Both the position numbers and the translations under genes were made by a program. The notes beneath the pieces are model-generated. The model was not told the DNA's origin and made no database searches. It worked only from the letters and a program-made list of their open reading frames with translations. DNA of 64,000 nucleotides from Oscillospiraceae bacterium (GTDB lineage Bacteria; Bacillota; Clostridia; Oscillospirales; Oscillospiraceae), in contig JAFSCD010000003.1 of the NCBI GenBank assembly GCA_017436955.1, forward strand, positions 1-64,000, read 5' to 3'. Positions 1-7,979 of the stretch are shown here, in pieces (positions within the stretch are counted from its first letter, which is position 1; each line of letters begins with the position of its first letter).

Positions 1-1
1 C

Positions 2-3000
2 GCAACTGCTAACAGCTATGCTGACTTTACCTGGTGGTCTGATGGCAGACCCGACTGGAAGCCTCTGGGCAACTTCGTCGATGGTGACCTGACTACCTAC
101 TTCTCCTTCGGTGCATCTCCCGGAGAAAGAGCTGACCTGTATCTGGATCTGAGCAAGGGCGGCACCGGCTCTACTGCTGTTGATGAGTTCACTATCTACC
201 ACAGCAGTCAGGGCGATGTTCCCACCATTAAGGTCGTTCTGATCCTGGAAGACGGCAGCGAGTGGACCAAGATCTATGAGACCAACTGGGCCCAGTTCGG
301 CGGTAACGTTTCCATCACCGAGGTGCTGGACGAGACCAAGAACGCTGTTGGTATGTACATCTGGCAGGATTGCAACGCCAGCTGGCAGACTTCCAGCACC
401 AGCGCTCACTTCGGTGACATCGAGATCTACACCTATGAGAACGGCACCACCGAGCCCGAGCCCACCGAGCCCACCGAGGAGCCCACCGAGCCCACCGAGG
501 AGCCCACCGTAGCTCCTACTGAAGAGCCCACCGAGGAGCCCACTGTAGCTCCCACCGAGCCCGCTCCCGTTGACCCCACCTATGAGCTGGTCGGTCAGCC
601 CTCTGTCGGCGTTGCTTACAAGTGGGCTGCTAACACCGGCGCTGCTGAAGGCATCCTGACCTTCAACGGTGCAACCGGCAGCCAGGCCTACTATCTGGCA
701 ACTGTTACCACCATGACCGAAGGCGTTGACGTCTACGTCGAGGAGGTTACCGGTGGCTACCGGATGTACTTTATGTCCGGCGAGACCAAGACCTACATTG
801 ACATCTACCAGAATGGCACTTATGTCAATGCCCGTCTGACGGATGCTCCCACCGCTGTTTACACCTGGAACAGCACTTACAACACCTTTGTTGCCGACAT
901 TGGCGGCACCGATTACTATCTGGGTACTTATACCAAGGCCAGCACCGGTGTTACCTACACCACTCTGAGCGCATCCAAGCTGAGCTATATGAATGAGAGT
1001 AACGTTGACGTTTCCCAGTTCCCGGCTCGCTTCTATGCCGAAACCACCACGGTTGATCCCGAGCCCACCGTAGCCCCTACGGAGCCTGCAACGCAGGCTC
1101 CCACCGAGGCTCCTACCGTTGCTCCCACCGAGGAGCCCACTGTTGCTCCCATCGAGCCCGTGGCACCCTCCGTAACTACTGCTACGATCACCTTTGACGA
1201 TGCGAGCAAGCGTACGATTTCCACCACAAGTCAGCAGGTATGGGAAGAAAACGGCATCACGGTTACTTATGACAAGGCAGGTTACAACAATGATCTGGCC
1301 GAATATGCTAACCCCGTGCGTTTCTATGCAAATACCAAGGTGACGATCGCATATCCCGGTATGACCAAGATCGAGTTCACCACCAATGCTTCCAAGTATA
1401 CCACTGCGTTGGTTTCCTCTCTTACCGGTGCTACCAGCAATGGTAATGTGGTCACCATCGAGTTTGCGGAGCCCGTAGATTCCTTTGAGATCACCATGAG
1501 CGCACAGGTTCGTATGAACAGCCTGACGGTTACTGCAGAAAGCAGCACCACAACCGAGCCTACCGAAGCTCCTACCGAAGCTCCTACCGAGGCCACCACT
1601 GAGACTCCCACCGAGCCCGTCACCGAGATGACCATGGTTGAGATCGTTGATGCAGCTTACGAGCTGGCATCCGGCGCTTCCATGAGCGAGGCCGTTACTC
1701 TGACCGGCGTGGTCACCAGAGTGAATACCGCTTATGATTCCTACTGGGAAAACGTTACGGTTACCATCCAGATCGAAGGCCGTGAGGACAAGCCCATTAT
1801 GTGCTACCGCATGAAGGGTACCCGCGCTGATGTTGTCGCTGTTGGCTACACCATCACCGTTACCGGCACCATCAAGAACTACAACGGCACCATCGAATTC
1901 GACGCCGGCTGCACGCTGGATTCCTACGTTGAGGGCGTTGCTCCCGAGGATCCCACTGCCGGTATGACCATGCAGGAGATCGTTGACTACGCTTACACTC
2001 TGGAAGCCGGCGGCTTTGTCGACGGCAAGACCCTGACCGGCACGATCACCGAGGTCAACACTGCTTACGACAGCGAATATGAGAACGTTACCGTTACCAT
2101 CGTTGTTGAGGGCAAGGAAGACAAGCCCATCAAGTGCTACCGTATGAAGGGCAACGGTGCCAATATGATCGGTGTTGGCGATACCATCACCGTTACCGGC
2201 ACCCTGACCAACTACAACGGCACCATCGAGTTCGACCAGGGCTGCACTCTGGATGCTTACACCCTGAATCAGGAAAGCGGTGAGCAGGACCCTAGTGATG
2301 TCAACTACGTTTACGGCAGTTACAGCGGTTATAGCAATGTGATCCTGAACTGGGGCGAGCGTGGCGTAGTTGCGACCGGTCTTTCTCCCAATGCAAAGGC
2401 TTTCTACACCAGCAACAACACTTCCTACGCTGCTCTGTCTGCTCTGTCCGGCAGCAGCACCGTTTCCAGTGTTCCCGGCAGCGCGCTGTACAGCGAACTG
2501 CAGGAGCTGATGACAGAAAACCACACCAAGCAGACTTCCTACGGTGACACTCGCTATCTGTACTGCTTCACCGATTGTGAGAATTCTGATAATTCCAGCA
2601 TTTCCTGCTTCTATACCGGTAACGAGCTGGATTCCGCATGGGATGGCACTACCTGGAACCGTGAGCACTGCTGGCCCAAGAGCAAGACCGCTGCCGGCAC
2701 TGCTAACAACAGCAGCACCGGCGAGGTCGGTGACATTATGACTCTGCGTCCCACCACCGCCAACGTCAACTCCAGCCGCGGCAATAAGGCCTACGGCGAG
2801 AGCAGCGGTTACCACGATCCCAATGGCAGCCTGGGCAGCAACGGTGCTGACCTGCGCGGCGACGTGGCCCGTATCGTTCTGTACACCTACGTCCGTTGGG
2901 GCAACACCTCCTATATGTGGGGCTCCGAGGGCGTTATGGAGAGCAAGGACGTCCTGCTGGATTGGATCGAGGTTGACCCCGTTGACACCTGGGAGCTGGG

Positions 3001-3133
3001 CCGTAACGACTCCGTTGAGTCCATCACCGGCACCCGTAACGTCTTCGTTGACTACCCCGAGCTGGCCTTCGTGCTGTTTGGCGAAGAAATTCCCACTACG
3101 ATGACCACTCCCTCCGGCAGCGCAGCTGCTTAA
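2..3133 (+). CDS. Secreted multidomain endonuclease I-family nuclease, 5' end outside window
   Basis: The reading frame is open to the left edge, so the start and any signal peptide lie outside. Visible order: an F5/8C-like, possibly carbohydrate-binding domain (about 2-450); a Pro/Thr/Glu linker with PTEEPTEP repeats; an unidentified beta-rich domain (about 570-1045); a second linker; another beta-rich domain (1180-1545); a third linker; two tandem OB-like repeats (about 1625-1945 and 1960-2275) that share the motif CYRMKG and the pattern NYNGTIEFD.GCTLD; and a C-terminal endonuclease I-like domain (about 2300-3100) with WNREHCWPKS and NSSRGNKAYG. Family knowledge suggests degradation of extracellular DNA or RNA. 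The usual D-x-HH-L motif of the family reads GDIMTLRP here, so activity is likely but unproven. Codon use is strongly biased (GCT, CTG, ACC, GAG), as in highly expressed genes. No cell-wall anchor is seen at the C-terminus. Confidence 0.8.
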   Translation, partial: ATANSYADFTWWSDGRPDWKPLGNFVDGDLTTYFSFGASPGERADLYLDLSKGGTGSTAVDEFTIYHSSQGDVPTIKVVLILEDGSEWTKIYETNWAQFGGNVSITEVLDETKNAVGMYIWQDCNASWQTSSTSAHFGDIEIYTYENGTTEPEPTEPTEEPTEPTEEPTVAPTEEPTEEPTVAPTEPAPVDPTYELVGQPSVGVAYKWAANTGAAEGILTFNGATGSQAYYLATVTTMTEGVDVYVEEVTGGYRMYFMSGETKTYIDIYQNGTYVNARLTDAPTAVYTWNSTYNTFVADIGGTDYYLGTYTKASTGVTYTTLSASKLSYMNESNVDVSQFPARFYAETTTVDPEPTVAPTEPATQAPTEAPTVAPTEEPTVAPIEPVAPSVTTATITFDDASKRTISTTSQQVWEENGITVTYDKAGYNNDLAEYANPVRFYANTKVTIAYPGMTKIEFTTNASKYTTALVSSLTGATSNGNVVTIEFAEPVDSFEITMSAQVRMNSLTVTAESSTTTEPTEAPTEAPTEATTETPTEPVTEMTMVEIVDAAYELASGASMSEAVTLTGVVTRVNTAYDSYWENVTVTIQIEGREDKPIMCYRMKGTRADVVAVGYTITVTGTIKNYNGTIEFDAGCTLDSYVEGVAPEDPTAGMTMQEIVDYAYTLEAGGFVDGKTLTGTITEVNTAYDSEYENVTVTIVVEGKEDKPIKCYRMKGNGANMIGVGDTITVTGTLTNYNGTIEFDQGCTLDAYTLNQESGEQDPSDVNYVYGSYSGYSNVILNWGERGVVATGLSPNAKAFYTSNNTSYAALSALSGSSTVSSVPGSALYSELQELMTENHTKQTSYGDTRYLYCFTDCENSDNSSISCFYTGNELDSAWDGTTWNREHCWPKSKTAAGTANNSSTGEVGDIMTLRPTTANVNSSRGNKAYGESSGYHDPNGSLGSNGADLRGDVARIVLYTYVRWGNTSYMWGSEGVMESKDVLLDWIEVDPVDTWELGRNDSVESITGTRNVFVDYPELAFVLFGEEIPTTMTTPSGSAAA

Positions 3134-3147
3134 TTGCAGAACCAAAT

Positions 3148-3184
3148 AAAAATACCCAAGGGTGAAAACCCTTGGGTATTTTTT
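3148..3184 (+). terminator. Intrinsic terminator after the nuclease gene
   Basis: The stem ATACCCAAGGGT / ACCCTTGGGTAT is followed by a T-run. It lies 15 bases after the nuclease stop codon. Confidence 0.9.
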
Positions 3185-3301
3185 GCAGGTATGAATGTCA
3201 TTGTGAACCAGTGACCGATGTCACTGGTGTGGCGATCCCCAAAATGGAGAGAGAATTGTCAACTATATGACCGAAATGTTTGTAAATATGGGAATGACAT
3301 A

Positions 3302-4024
3302 TCAGTTGTTCAATTCCTTTAATTTCTCGTACACGGCCGGGTCGGCACGGTTAATGGTCATAGGCATAATGGAGATGTAGCCGCTCATTACGCAATCGCT
3401 GTCCAGCGTCAGATCGTTGTGATTCACGTACACGCATTTGCCGTGGGGCATATACATATCGTTGCCTTCGTGGATGAAGTCATCGGAATAGAAGTGACCG
3501 CCCTGACGGGTAATGCGGATGCCCTTGGGATCGGGCACGATATTGACGTTATACAGATCACACAGCTCCATCAGCTTGTGCTCTTTGAAGAATTCCAGAA
3601 CCTGATCCAGCGGCTCTGTTGCCCGGTCGTAGAATTCGGGGCTGGTGGAGATGGCAACTGCCTTTAAGCCCAGGGATACTGCCTCGAATACGCCACCGGC
3701 GGTGCCGGAGTACATAATGTCGCAGCCCATATTGAAGCCCCGGTTGATACCGGAGACCACCAGGTCAAACTGCTTCTTCATTCCCAGCACAGCTACGCGT
3801 ACACAGTCGGCAGGGGAAGAGTCTACGGTGTATGCGGTAAGACCCGGCTCCAGCTCCACCTGCTTGATCTCAAAGCTCTTGTGCAGCTCGATGCTTTGGC
3901 TTTTGCCGCTTTGTTCGTATTTGGGGACGACTACCGTTACCTCGCCCAGCTTTTGGCACCACTTTACCAGCGGTATCAGCTGGGGCGCGTTGACACTGTC
4001 GTCATTGACTACCAGTATTCTCAT
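3302..4024 (-). CDS. surE: 5'/3'-nucleotidase SurE
   Basis: SurE removes phosphate from nucleoside monophosphates in the cytoplasm and needs a divalent metal. The protein starts MRILVVNDDSVNAP with the family's metal-binding N-D-D-S motif and carries SGINRGFNMGCDIMYSGTAGG-type core residues (SGxN...G, YSGT). At about 240 residues it is a normal length. The ATG at 4024 is chosen because it overlaps the stop of the upstream gene as ATGA, indicating translational coupling; an in-frame TTG two codons earlier is less likely. It is the last gene of a three-gene operon with two DHH phosphoesterases, consistent with turnover of short RNA or nucleotides. Confidence 0.93.
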   Translation of the reverse strand: MRILVVNDDSVNAPQLIPLVKWCQKLGEVTVVVPKYEQSGKSQSIELHKSFEIKQVELEPGLTAYTVDSSPADCVRVAVLGMKKQFDLVVSGINRGFNMGCDIMYSGTAGGVFEAVSLGLKAVAISTSPEFYDRATEPLDQVLEFFKEHKLMELCDLYNVNIVPDPKGIRITRQGGHFYSDDFIHEGNDMYMPHGKCVYVNHNDLTLDSDCVMSGYISIMPMTINRADPAVYEKLKELNN

Positions 4025-5007
4025 AACCAATCCTCGTGTGTTTCCTTATATTCCTTAACAAGCGCATCCGTTTCCCGAATCAGCATATTCATCTCCGCTC
4101 GGCTGTATACCGTAGCGCCGCTGGCGCAGGCGTGACCGCCGCCGTTGTGTTTCTCGGCAATAGAATTGATGTGGACAAAACGGGAGCGCAGACGGACGCG
4201 GATGGCGCCGTCAGCATTACCGGTGTCGATAAATACGATCCAGCTGATGCAGCCGCGGATCTTGTCCATTGTATTGACGCAGGCGCTGGCTTCTTCCAGG
4301 GTCAGGTTGAATCTTTCCTGCATTTCCTTATCCACATACAGATAAGCAACGCCGTGTTCCGTGATCTGCATATTCTCGTAGATATATGCCTTGAACTTGT
4401 AGAAGGAGAATTCCTCCAGATACAGCTGCGCATAGAGCAGCTCGGTGTTGATGCCGGCATCCAGCAGGGTGGCAGCAGCCCGGAGAGTGTCACCGTTGAC
4501 ACCGTCATACTTAAACCGACCGGAGTCTGTCACCATACCGGTGTACAGATAGGTAGCGGCTTCGCTTGTCAGCACCAGTTCATCGGAAAAGGTCTGATAA
4601 AAGTCCACGATCATTTCGCAGCAGGAGGAGCGGTGTTCCTCCACCCATACCGGATCGCCGTAGGTCTCCACGGGAATGTGGTGGTCGATCTTGATCAGCT
4701 CTTTGCATCGCTTGTAGTTTTTGTTGGAGATCCGTGCTTCGGAAGCGGTATCCAGAACGATGCCCAAAGCATCGTCATAAAGGCTTTCGTCCACGGGTGC
4801 GTCCTCGGGACCCAGAAACGCCAGATACGCGGCGGTATCACTGTCGATCAGGTAGATCTCCTTCTCCGGCCAGGTGGCCTTCAGCAGCGCCTGAAAGCCC
4901 TTGGTGGCGCCGACGCAATCGCCGTCGTTGCGGATATGGCGGAACAGAAATATCCGGTCATATTCTTTGATTTTCTCTAAAATAGCCTGTTTTATCTCAA
5001 AATTCAT
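4021..5007 (-). CDS. DHH/DHHA1 phosphoesterase, NrnA-like (paralogue 2)
   Basis: Proteins of this family (NrnA-type nano-RNase / pAp phosphatase, or cyclic dinucleotide phosphodiesterase relatives) hydrolyse short oligonucleotides or pAp in the cytoplasm. The first metal motif reads RHIRNDGDCVGATKG near residue 23, then LDTA, then IDHH, and the C-terminal DHHA1 motif is GGGHACASGATV. All core Asp/His residues are present. The usual H-x-x-P-D-G-D-x-x-G-S is altered to RNDGD...GA. The ATG overlaps the stop of the upstream paralogue as ATGA, and its own stop overlaps the surE start in the same way. Substrate cannot be told from sequence. Confidence 0.88.
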   Translation of the reverse strand: MNFEIKQAILEKIKEYDRIFLFRHIRNDGDCVGATKGFQALLKATWPEKEIYLIDSDTAAYLAFLGPEDAPVDESLYDDALGIVLDTASEARISNKNYKRCKELIKIDHHIPVETYGDPVWVEEHRSSCCEMIVDFYQTFSDELVLTSEAATYLYTGMVTDSGRFKYDGVNGDTLRAAATLLDAGINTELLYAQLYLEEFSFYKFKAYIYENMQITEHGVAYLYVDKEMQERFNLTLEEASACVNTMDKIRGCISWIVFIDTGNADGAIRVRLRSRFVHINSIAEKHNGGGHACASGATVYSRAEMNMLIRETDALVKEYKETHEDWL

Positions 5008-5945
5008 TTGTTTTCTCCAATCATTGCATCCAGATCTGCCAGCATTGCCATAGCCGTCTCCTTATCGGCAACGGTTGCGCCGCTGGCCTTGGCGTGACCA
5101 CCGCCGCCGTATTTGACGGCGATGGGGTTAATGTTGTATTTGCTTGAGCGCAGCTCACACAGCACACCGGCTTCTGTCTCTGTAAAATTGACCCAAATAT
5201 CCACACCCCTGGTGTCGGACATGGTGCCGACCATACCCCGGGAGACGGTGAAGGTGTCGACATTCAGCTCCTGCAGCTCCTGCTTGGTTGTATAGATATA
5301 GGCGACGTTGTTTTCCGTAAAGCGGATCTTCAGGATGAACTTCGCCTTCAGCAGCTTGGCGGAGAAATCGTCGGCATACAGTGTGCGGTACAGCTCGTTG
5401 GTGTCAATGGGCTGCTCCATCAGCTTGGATGCCAGACGGAAGGTGCGGGAGTTGGTGCTGTCGTAGCGGAAGCGGCCGGAATCGGTGATCATACCGGTGA
5501 ACAGCGCTTTGGAAGCGATCAGATTCAATTTCAGATCGCATTGAACGGCAAACTCGGTTATTAAGCCGCAGCAGCTTTCAAAGCTGGTGTCAATGATCTC
5601 CAGATCCGCGATCTTTTCGCAGAATATATGGTGATCGAACCGAATGGTCCTGGCAGCAAGCTGATAACGGTCATCGTTGATCATCGACCGGGAGCCGGAG
5701 TCCAGAATGATCGCCAGCGCGCCGTGATAGGTGCTGTCGGGAATGGTATCCATCCGGCTGCCCTCGATGAAGCCGTAAAAGCCGGGATTATCGCCTACCA
5801 TATATACCTGCTTGGCAGGGAAGTTCTCCTTAATGATCTGCTGCATACCTACCTGACTGCCGATGGCATCACCGTCCGGGCGACCGTGACGGTGAATAAT
5901 GACGGTATCAAAGGCCTGAATGGTTTTTAGAATTTCCTGAAACAT
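5004..5945 (-). CDS. DHH/DHHA1 phosphoesterase, NrnA-like (paralogue 1)
   Basis: First gene of the DHH-DHH-surE operon. It contains the canonical RHGRPDGDAIGS motif, LDSGS, FDHH and a C-terminal GGGGHAKASGATV, as in NrnA (oligoribonuclease / pAp phosphatase). About 313 residues, a normal size. The ATG at 5945 is preferred to a GTG four codons upstream because a GAGG ribosome site lies seven bases before it. It shares overall architecture with the next gene, so the pair looks like a tandem duplication that has diverged. A sigma-A type promoter lies upstream at 5989-6017. Confidence 0.9.
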   Translation of the reverse strand: MFQEILKTIQAFDTVIIHRHGRPDGDAIGSQVGMQQIIKENFPAKQVYMVGDNPGFYGFIEGSRMDTIPDSTYHGALAIILDSGSRSMINDDRYQLAARTIRFDHHIFCEKIADLEIIDTSFESCCGLITEFAVQCDLKLNLIASKALFTGMITDSGRFRYDSTNSRTFRLASKLMEQPIDTNELYRTLYADDFSAKLLKAKFILKIRFTENNVAYIYTTKQELQELNVDTFTVSRGMVGTMSDTRGVDIWVNFTETEAGVLCELRSSKYNINPIAVKYGGGGHAKASGATVADKETAMAMLADLDAMIGENK

Positions 5946-5957
5946 CGTAAACCTCAC

Positions 5958-5986
5958 TTGTAAACGGTATCAATATATCGTATAAT
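5958..5986 (+). promoter_or_regulatory. Candidate promoter of the 5'-3' exonuclease gene
   Basis: TTGTAA, 17-base spacer, TATAAT, facing the gene that starts at 6047. It nearly touches the divergent promoter at 5989-6017. Confidence 0.65.
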
Positions 5987-5988
5987 AA

Positions 5989-6017
5989 ATCATAACATAA
6001 AATGCGCGTTTGCGCAA
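5989..6017 (-). promoter_or_regulatory. Candidate promoter of the DHH-DHH-surE operon
   Basis: On the minus strand: TTGCGC, 17-base spacer, TATGAT, about 45 bases before the ATG at 5945. Confidence 0.55.
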
Positions 6018-6046
6018 TGTAAATATGATGGAAATTGGGTGATTGG

Positions 6047-6895
6047 ATGGGAAATGAACATATTTTGCTGGTTGACGGCAGCAATCTGCTGTTTCAGATG
6101 TTTTACGGTATGCCGGCACGGATCATTGGCAGGCAGGGAAAGCCCATCCAGGGTACGCTGGGCTTCGTGGGCGCGCTGCTGAAAATGGTAAGAAAGCTGC
6201 AGCCCACCCATCTGGCGGTGCTCTTTGACGGCGAGACCCAAAACCCGAGAGGGGAACTGGACGAAAGCTATAAATCCAACCGGGAGGACTACAGCCTGCT
6301 GCCGGAGGAGGATACGCCATTTTCTCAGCTGCCGGATGTATACGCGGCGCTGGATCATCTGGGGATCTGCCACCGGGAAACGGAATGTTGTGAGACCGAC
6401 GATTGGATGGCATCCTATGCGCTGGGGCTGGGCAGGGAATACCGAATGACTCTGATGTCCCAGGACAGCGATTATTTCCAGCTCATTACGGACAAGGTCT
6501 GCGTACTGCGCTACCGCGGCGACAATTCCGTGGTTTGCGACTGCGCCTACATACGGGAAAAGCTGGGCATCGAACCGTGTCAATACGCAGACTTCAAGTG
6601 CCTGACCGGGGACAGCTCCGACAATATCCGCGGTGCGGACAAGGTGGGTCCCAAGACGGCGGCAGCACTGATGGGTCAGTTTGGCTCGCTGGAGAATCTT
6701 CTTAAGAATACACAGAACATTTCCAAACCCTCTATTCGGGCATCTATTCAGAAAAACAAGGACCGCTTGTTGCTTAATCAAAAGCTGATCCGACTGGAGC
6801 AGAAATATCCGGTGCCCTTTTCTATGGAGGAGAAGGCATTTACATACGATGGACAGACCTCAACGCAGGTGCTGACCGCCATAGGAGTAAAATAA
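6047..6895 (+). CDS. Stand-alone 5'-3' exonuclease (PolA N-terminal type)
   Basis: This is a PIN/H3TH 5'-3' exonuclease like the N-terminal domain of DNA polymerase I, without a polymerase domain. Such enzymes trim RNA primers and flap structures. Visible motifs are LVDGSNLLFQ, the AVLFDG core, SYKSNRE, the metal cluster ETDDWMAS and SQDSDYFQL, and the helix-3-turn-helix KCLTGDSSDNIRG...GPKTAAALM. About 282 residues. The ATG at 6047 is preferred; an in-frame TTG at 6035 is possible. It is divergent from the DHH operon and ends at a strong terminator. A polA gene elsewhere in the genome may duplicate the role. Confidence 0.88.
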   Translation: MGNEHILLVDGSNLLFQMFYGMPARIIGRQGKPIQGTLGFVGALLKMVRKLQPTHLAVLFDGETQNPRGELDESYKSNREDYSLLPEEDTPFSQLPDVYAALDHLGICHRETECCETDDWMASYALGLGREYRMTLMSQDSDYFQLITDKVCVLRYRGDNSVVCDCAYIREKLGIEPCQYADFKCLTGDSSDNIRGADKVGPKTAAALMGQFGSLENLLKNTQNISKPSIRASIQKNKDRLLLNQKLIRLEQKYPVPFSMEEKAFTYDGQTSTQVLTAIGVK

Positions 6896-6896
6896 A

Positions 6897-6932
6897 CCCC
6901 AACAGCTTCTAAAGTCTGTTGGGGCTTTTTAT
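6897..6932 (+). terminator. Terminator after the exonuclease gene
   Basis: Stem CCCCAACAG / CTGTTGGGG followed by CTTTTTATT. It may also serve the convergent zinc-ribbon gene. Confidence 0.9.
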
Positions 6933-6938
6933 TGTAGG

Positions 6939-7205
6939 TCAAAAATGATTGTCCTTGGCTTCTTTCACCGAGTAGTACTTTTGACACGCATAGCAGAAGA
7001 ATTCGATATGTGAAAACCGCACATTACCTTTTACATAATTGTCTGCAATTTCAAAATTATAGTCCTTGGCTTCTTCAGAATCGGAGTGAACGACCTTTGA
7101 AACTTTTTTGCGAAGCAATTTTTGACCGCAAATCGGGCAGTAGTGCCTTTTGAAATAAACAAAGAAGGGACTCTCACAAGTGAAACTGTACCCTTTGATC
7201 TTCAT
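6939..7205 (-). CDS. Small zinc-ribbon protein
   Basis: An 88-residue protein with two cysteine knuckles, CPICG near residue 23 and CYAC near residue 72, suggesting one zinc ribbon formed by the ends of the chain, with a charged middle segment. No named family recognised. It starts 12 bases after the deoD stop on the same strand and probably shares its transcript. The ribosome site is weak (AGGGCT, somewhat distant). A role in nucleotide salvage is not supported by anything beyond position. Confidence 0.6.
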   Translation of the reverse strand: MKIKGYSFTCESPFFVYFKRHYCPICGQKLLRKKVSKVVHSDSEEAKDYNFEIADNYVKGNVRFSHIEFFCYACQKYYSVKEAKDNHF

Positions 7206-7217
7206 AACAGCCAGCCC

Positions 7218-7964
7218 TTATTTATTTTCCATTGCTACGGCCACATCCAGCGCGATCTTTATCATAGCGGTGAATGCGGTCTGCCGTTCTTCGGAGGTGG
7301 TCTCAACGCCCTTGAGCACGTGGTCGGAAATAGTGCAGATGCACAGCGCCCGCTTGCCGTAACGGGCGGCGTTCATATACAGCGCCGCGGCCTCCATCTC
7401 CAGAGCCATAACGCCCATCTTCTTCAAGCCGTAGACGCTGTCCAGACCTTCAGGTACGCCTGCGTGGTCGCCGTAGAACACATCAGAGGAATTGACGTTG
7501 CCTACGTGATACGTGACACCTGCGGCCTTGGAAGCCTCCACAGCGGCACTGAGCAGTTCGTAGGATGCGATGGGGGCGTAGGTGCCGGGCAGATGGAACT
7601 GGGCGGCGAAATTGGAGTCGGTGCAGGCGCCCTGGGCGATGACGATATCATAAAGATCAATATGCTCCTGAATGGAGCCGGCAGAGCCTACACGGATGAT
7701 GTTTTCCACGCCGTATCCGTTATACAGCTCGTGGGAGTAGATGCCGATGGCCGGCATACCCATACCGGAGGCCATTACGGAAACCTTAACGCCCTTGTAG
7801 TAGCCGGTGTAGCCCTGAACACCGCGGACATTGTTCACCAGAACGGGATTTTCCAGGAAATTCTCTGCAATAAACTTGGAGCGCAGGGGATCGCCGGGCA
7901 TCAGAACGGTCTTGCCGAAATCGCCGGGCTTGGCGCTGATGTGGGGAGTGGGTGTGTGTAACAT
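7218..7964 (-). CDS. deoD: Purine nucleoside phosphorylase, DeoD type
   Basis: It splits purine (deoxy)nucleosides with phosphate into base and (deoxy)ribose 1-phosphate in the cytoplasm. The sequence follows hexameric PNPs: MPGDPLRSKFIAENFL for phosphate binding, GMGMPAIGIYSHEL, IRVGSAGS, ALEMEAAALY for ribose/base binding and ISDHVL with the catalytic Asp. 248 residues, full length. A strong ribosome site (AGGAGG) precedes the ATG. It lies 15 bases downstream of the nucleotidase lipoprotein gene, so the pair can feed purine salvage: extracellular nucleotides are dephosphorylated, then nucleosides are phosphorolysed inside. Confidence 0.95.
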   Translation of the reverse strand: MLHTPTPHISAKPGDFGKTVLMPGDPLRSKFIAENFLENPVLVNNVRGVQGYTGYYKGVKVSVMASGMGMPAIGIYSHELYNGYGVENIIRVGSAGSIQEHIDLYDIVIAQGACTDSNFAAQFHLPGTYAPIASYELLSAAVEASKAAGVTYHVGNVNSSDVFYGDHAGVPEGLDSVYGLKKMGVMALEMEAAALYMNAARYGKRALCICTISDHVLKGVETTSEERQTAFTAMIKIALDVAVAMENK

Positions 7965-7979
7965 AGTTTTTCCTCCTGA

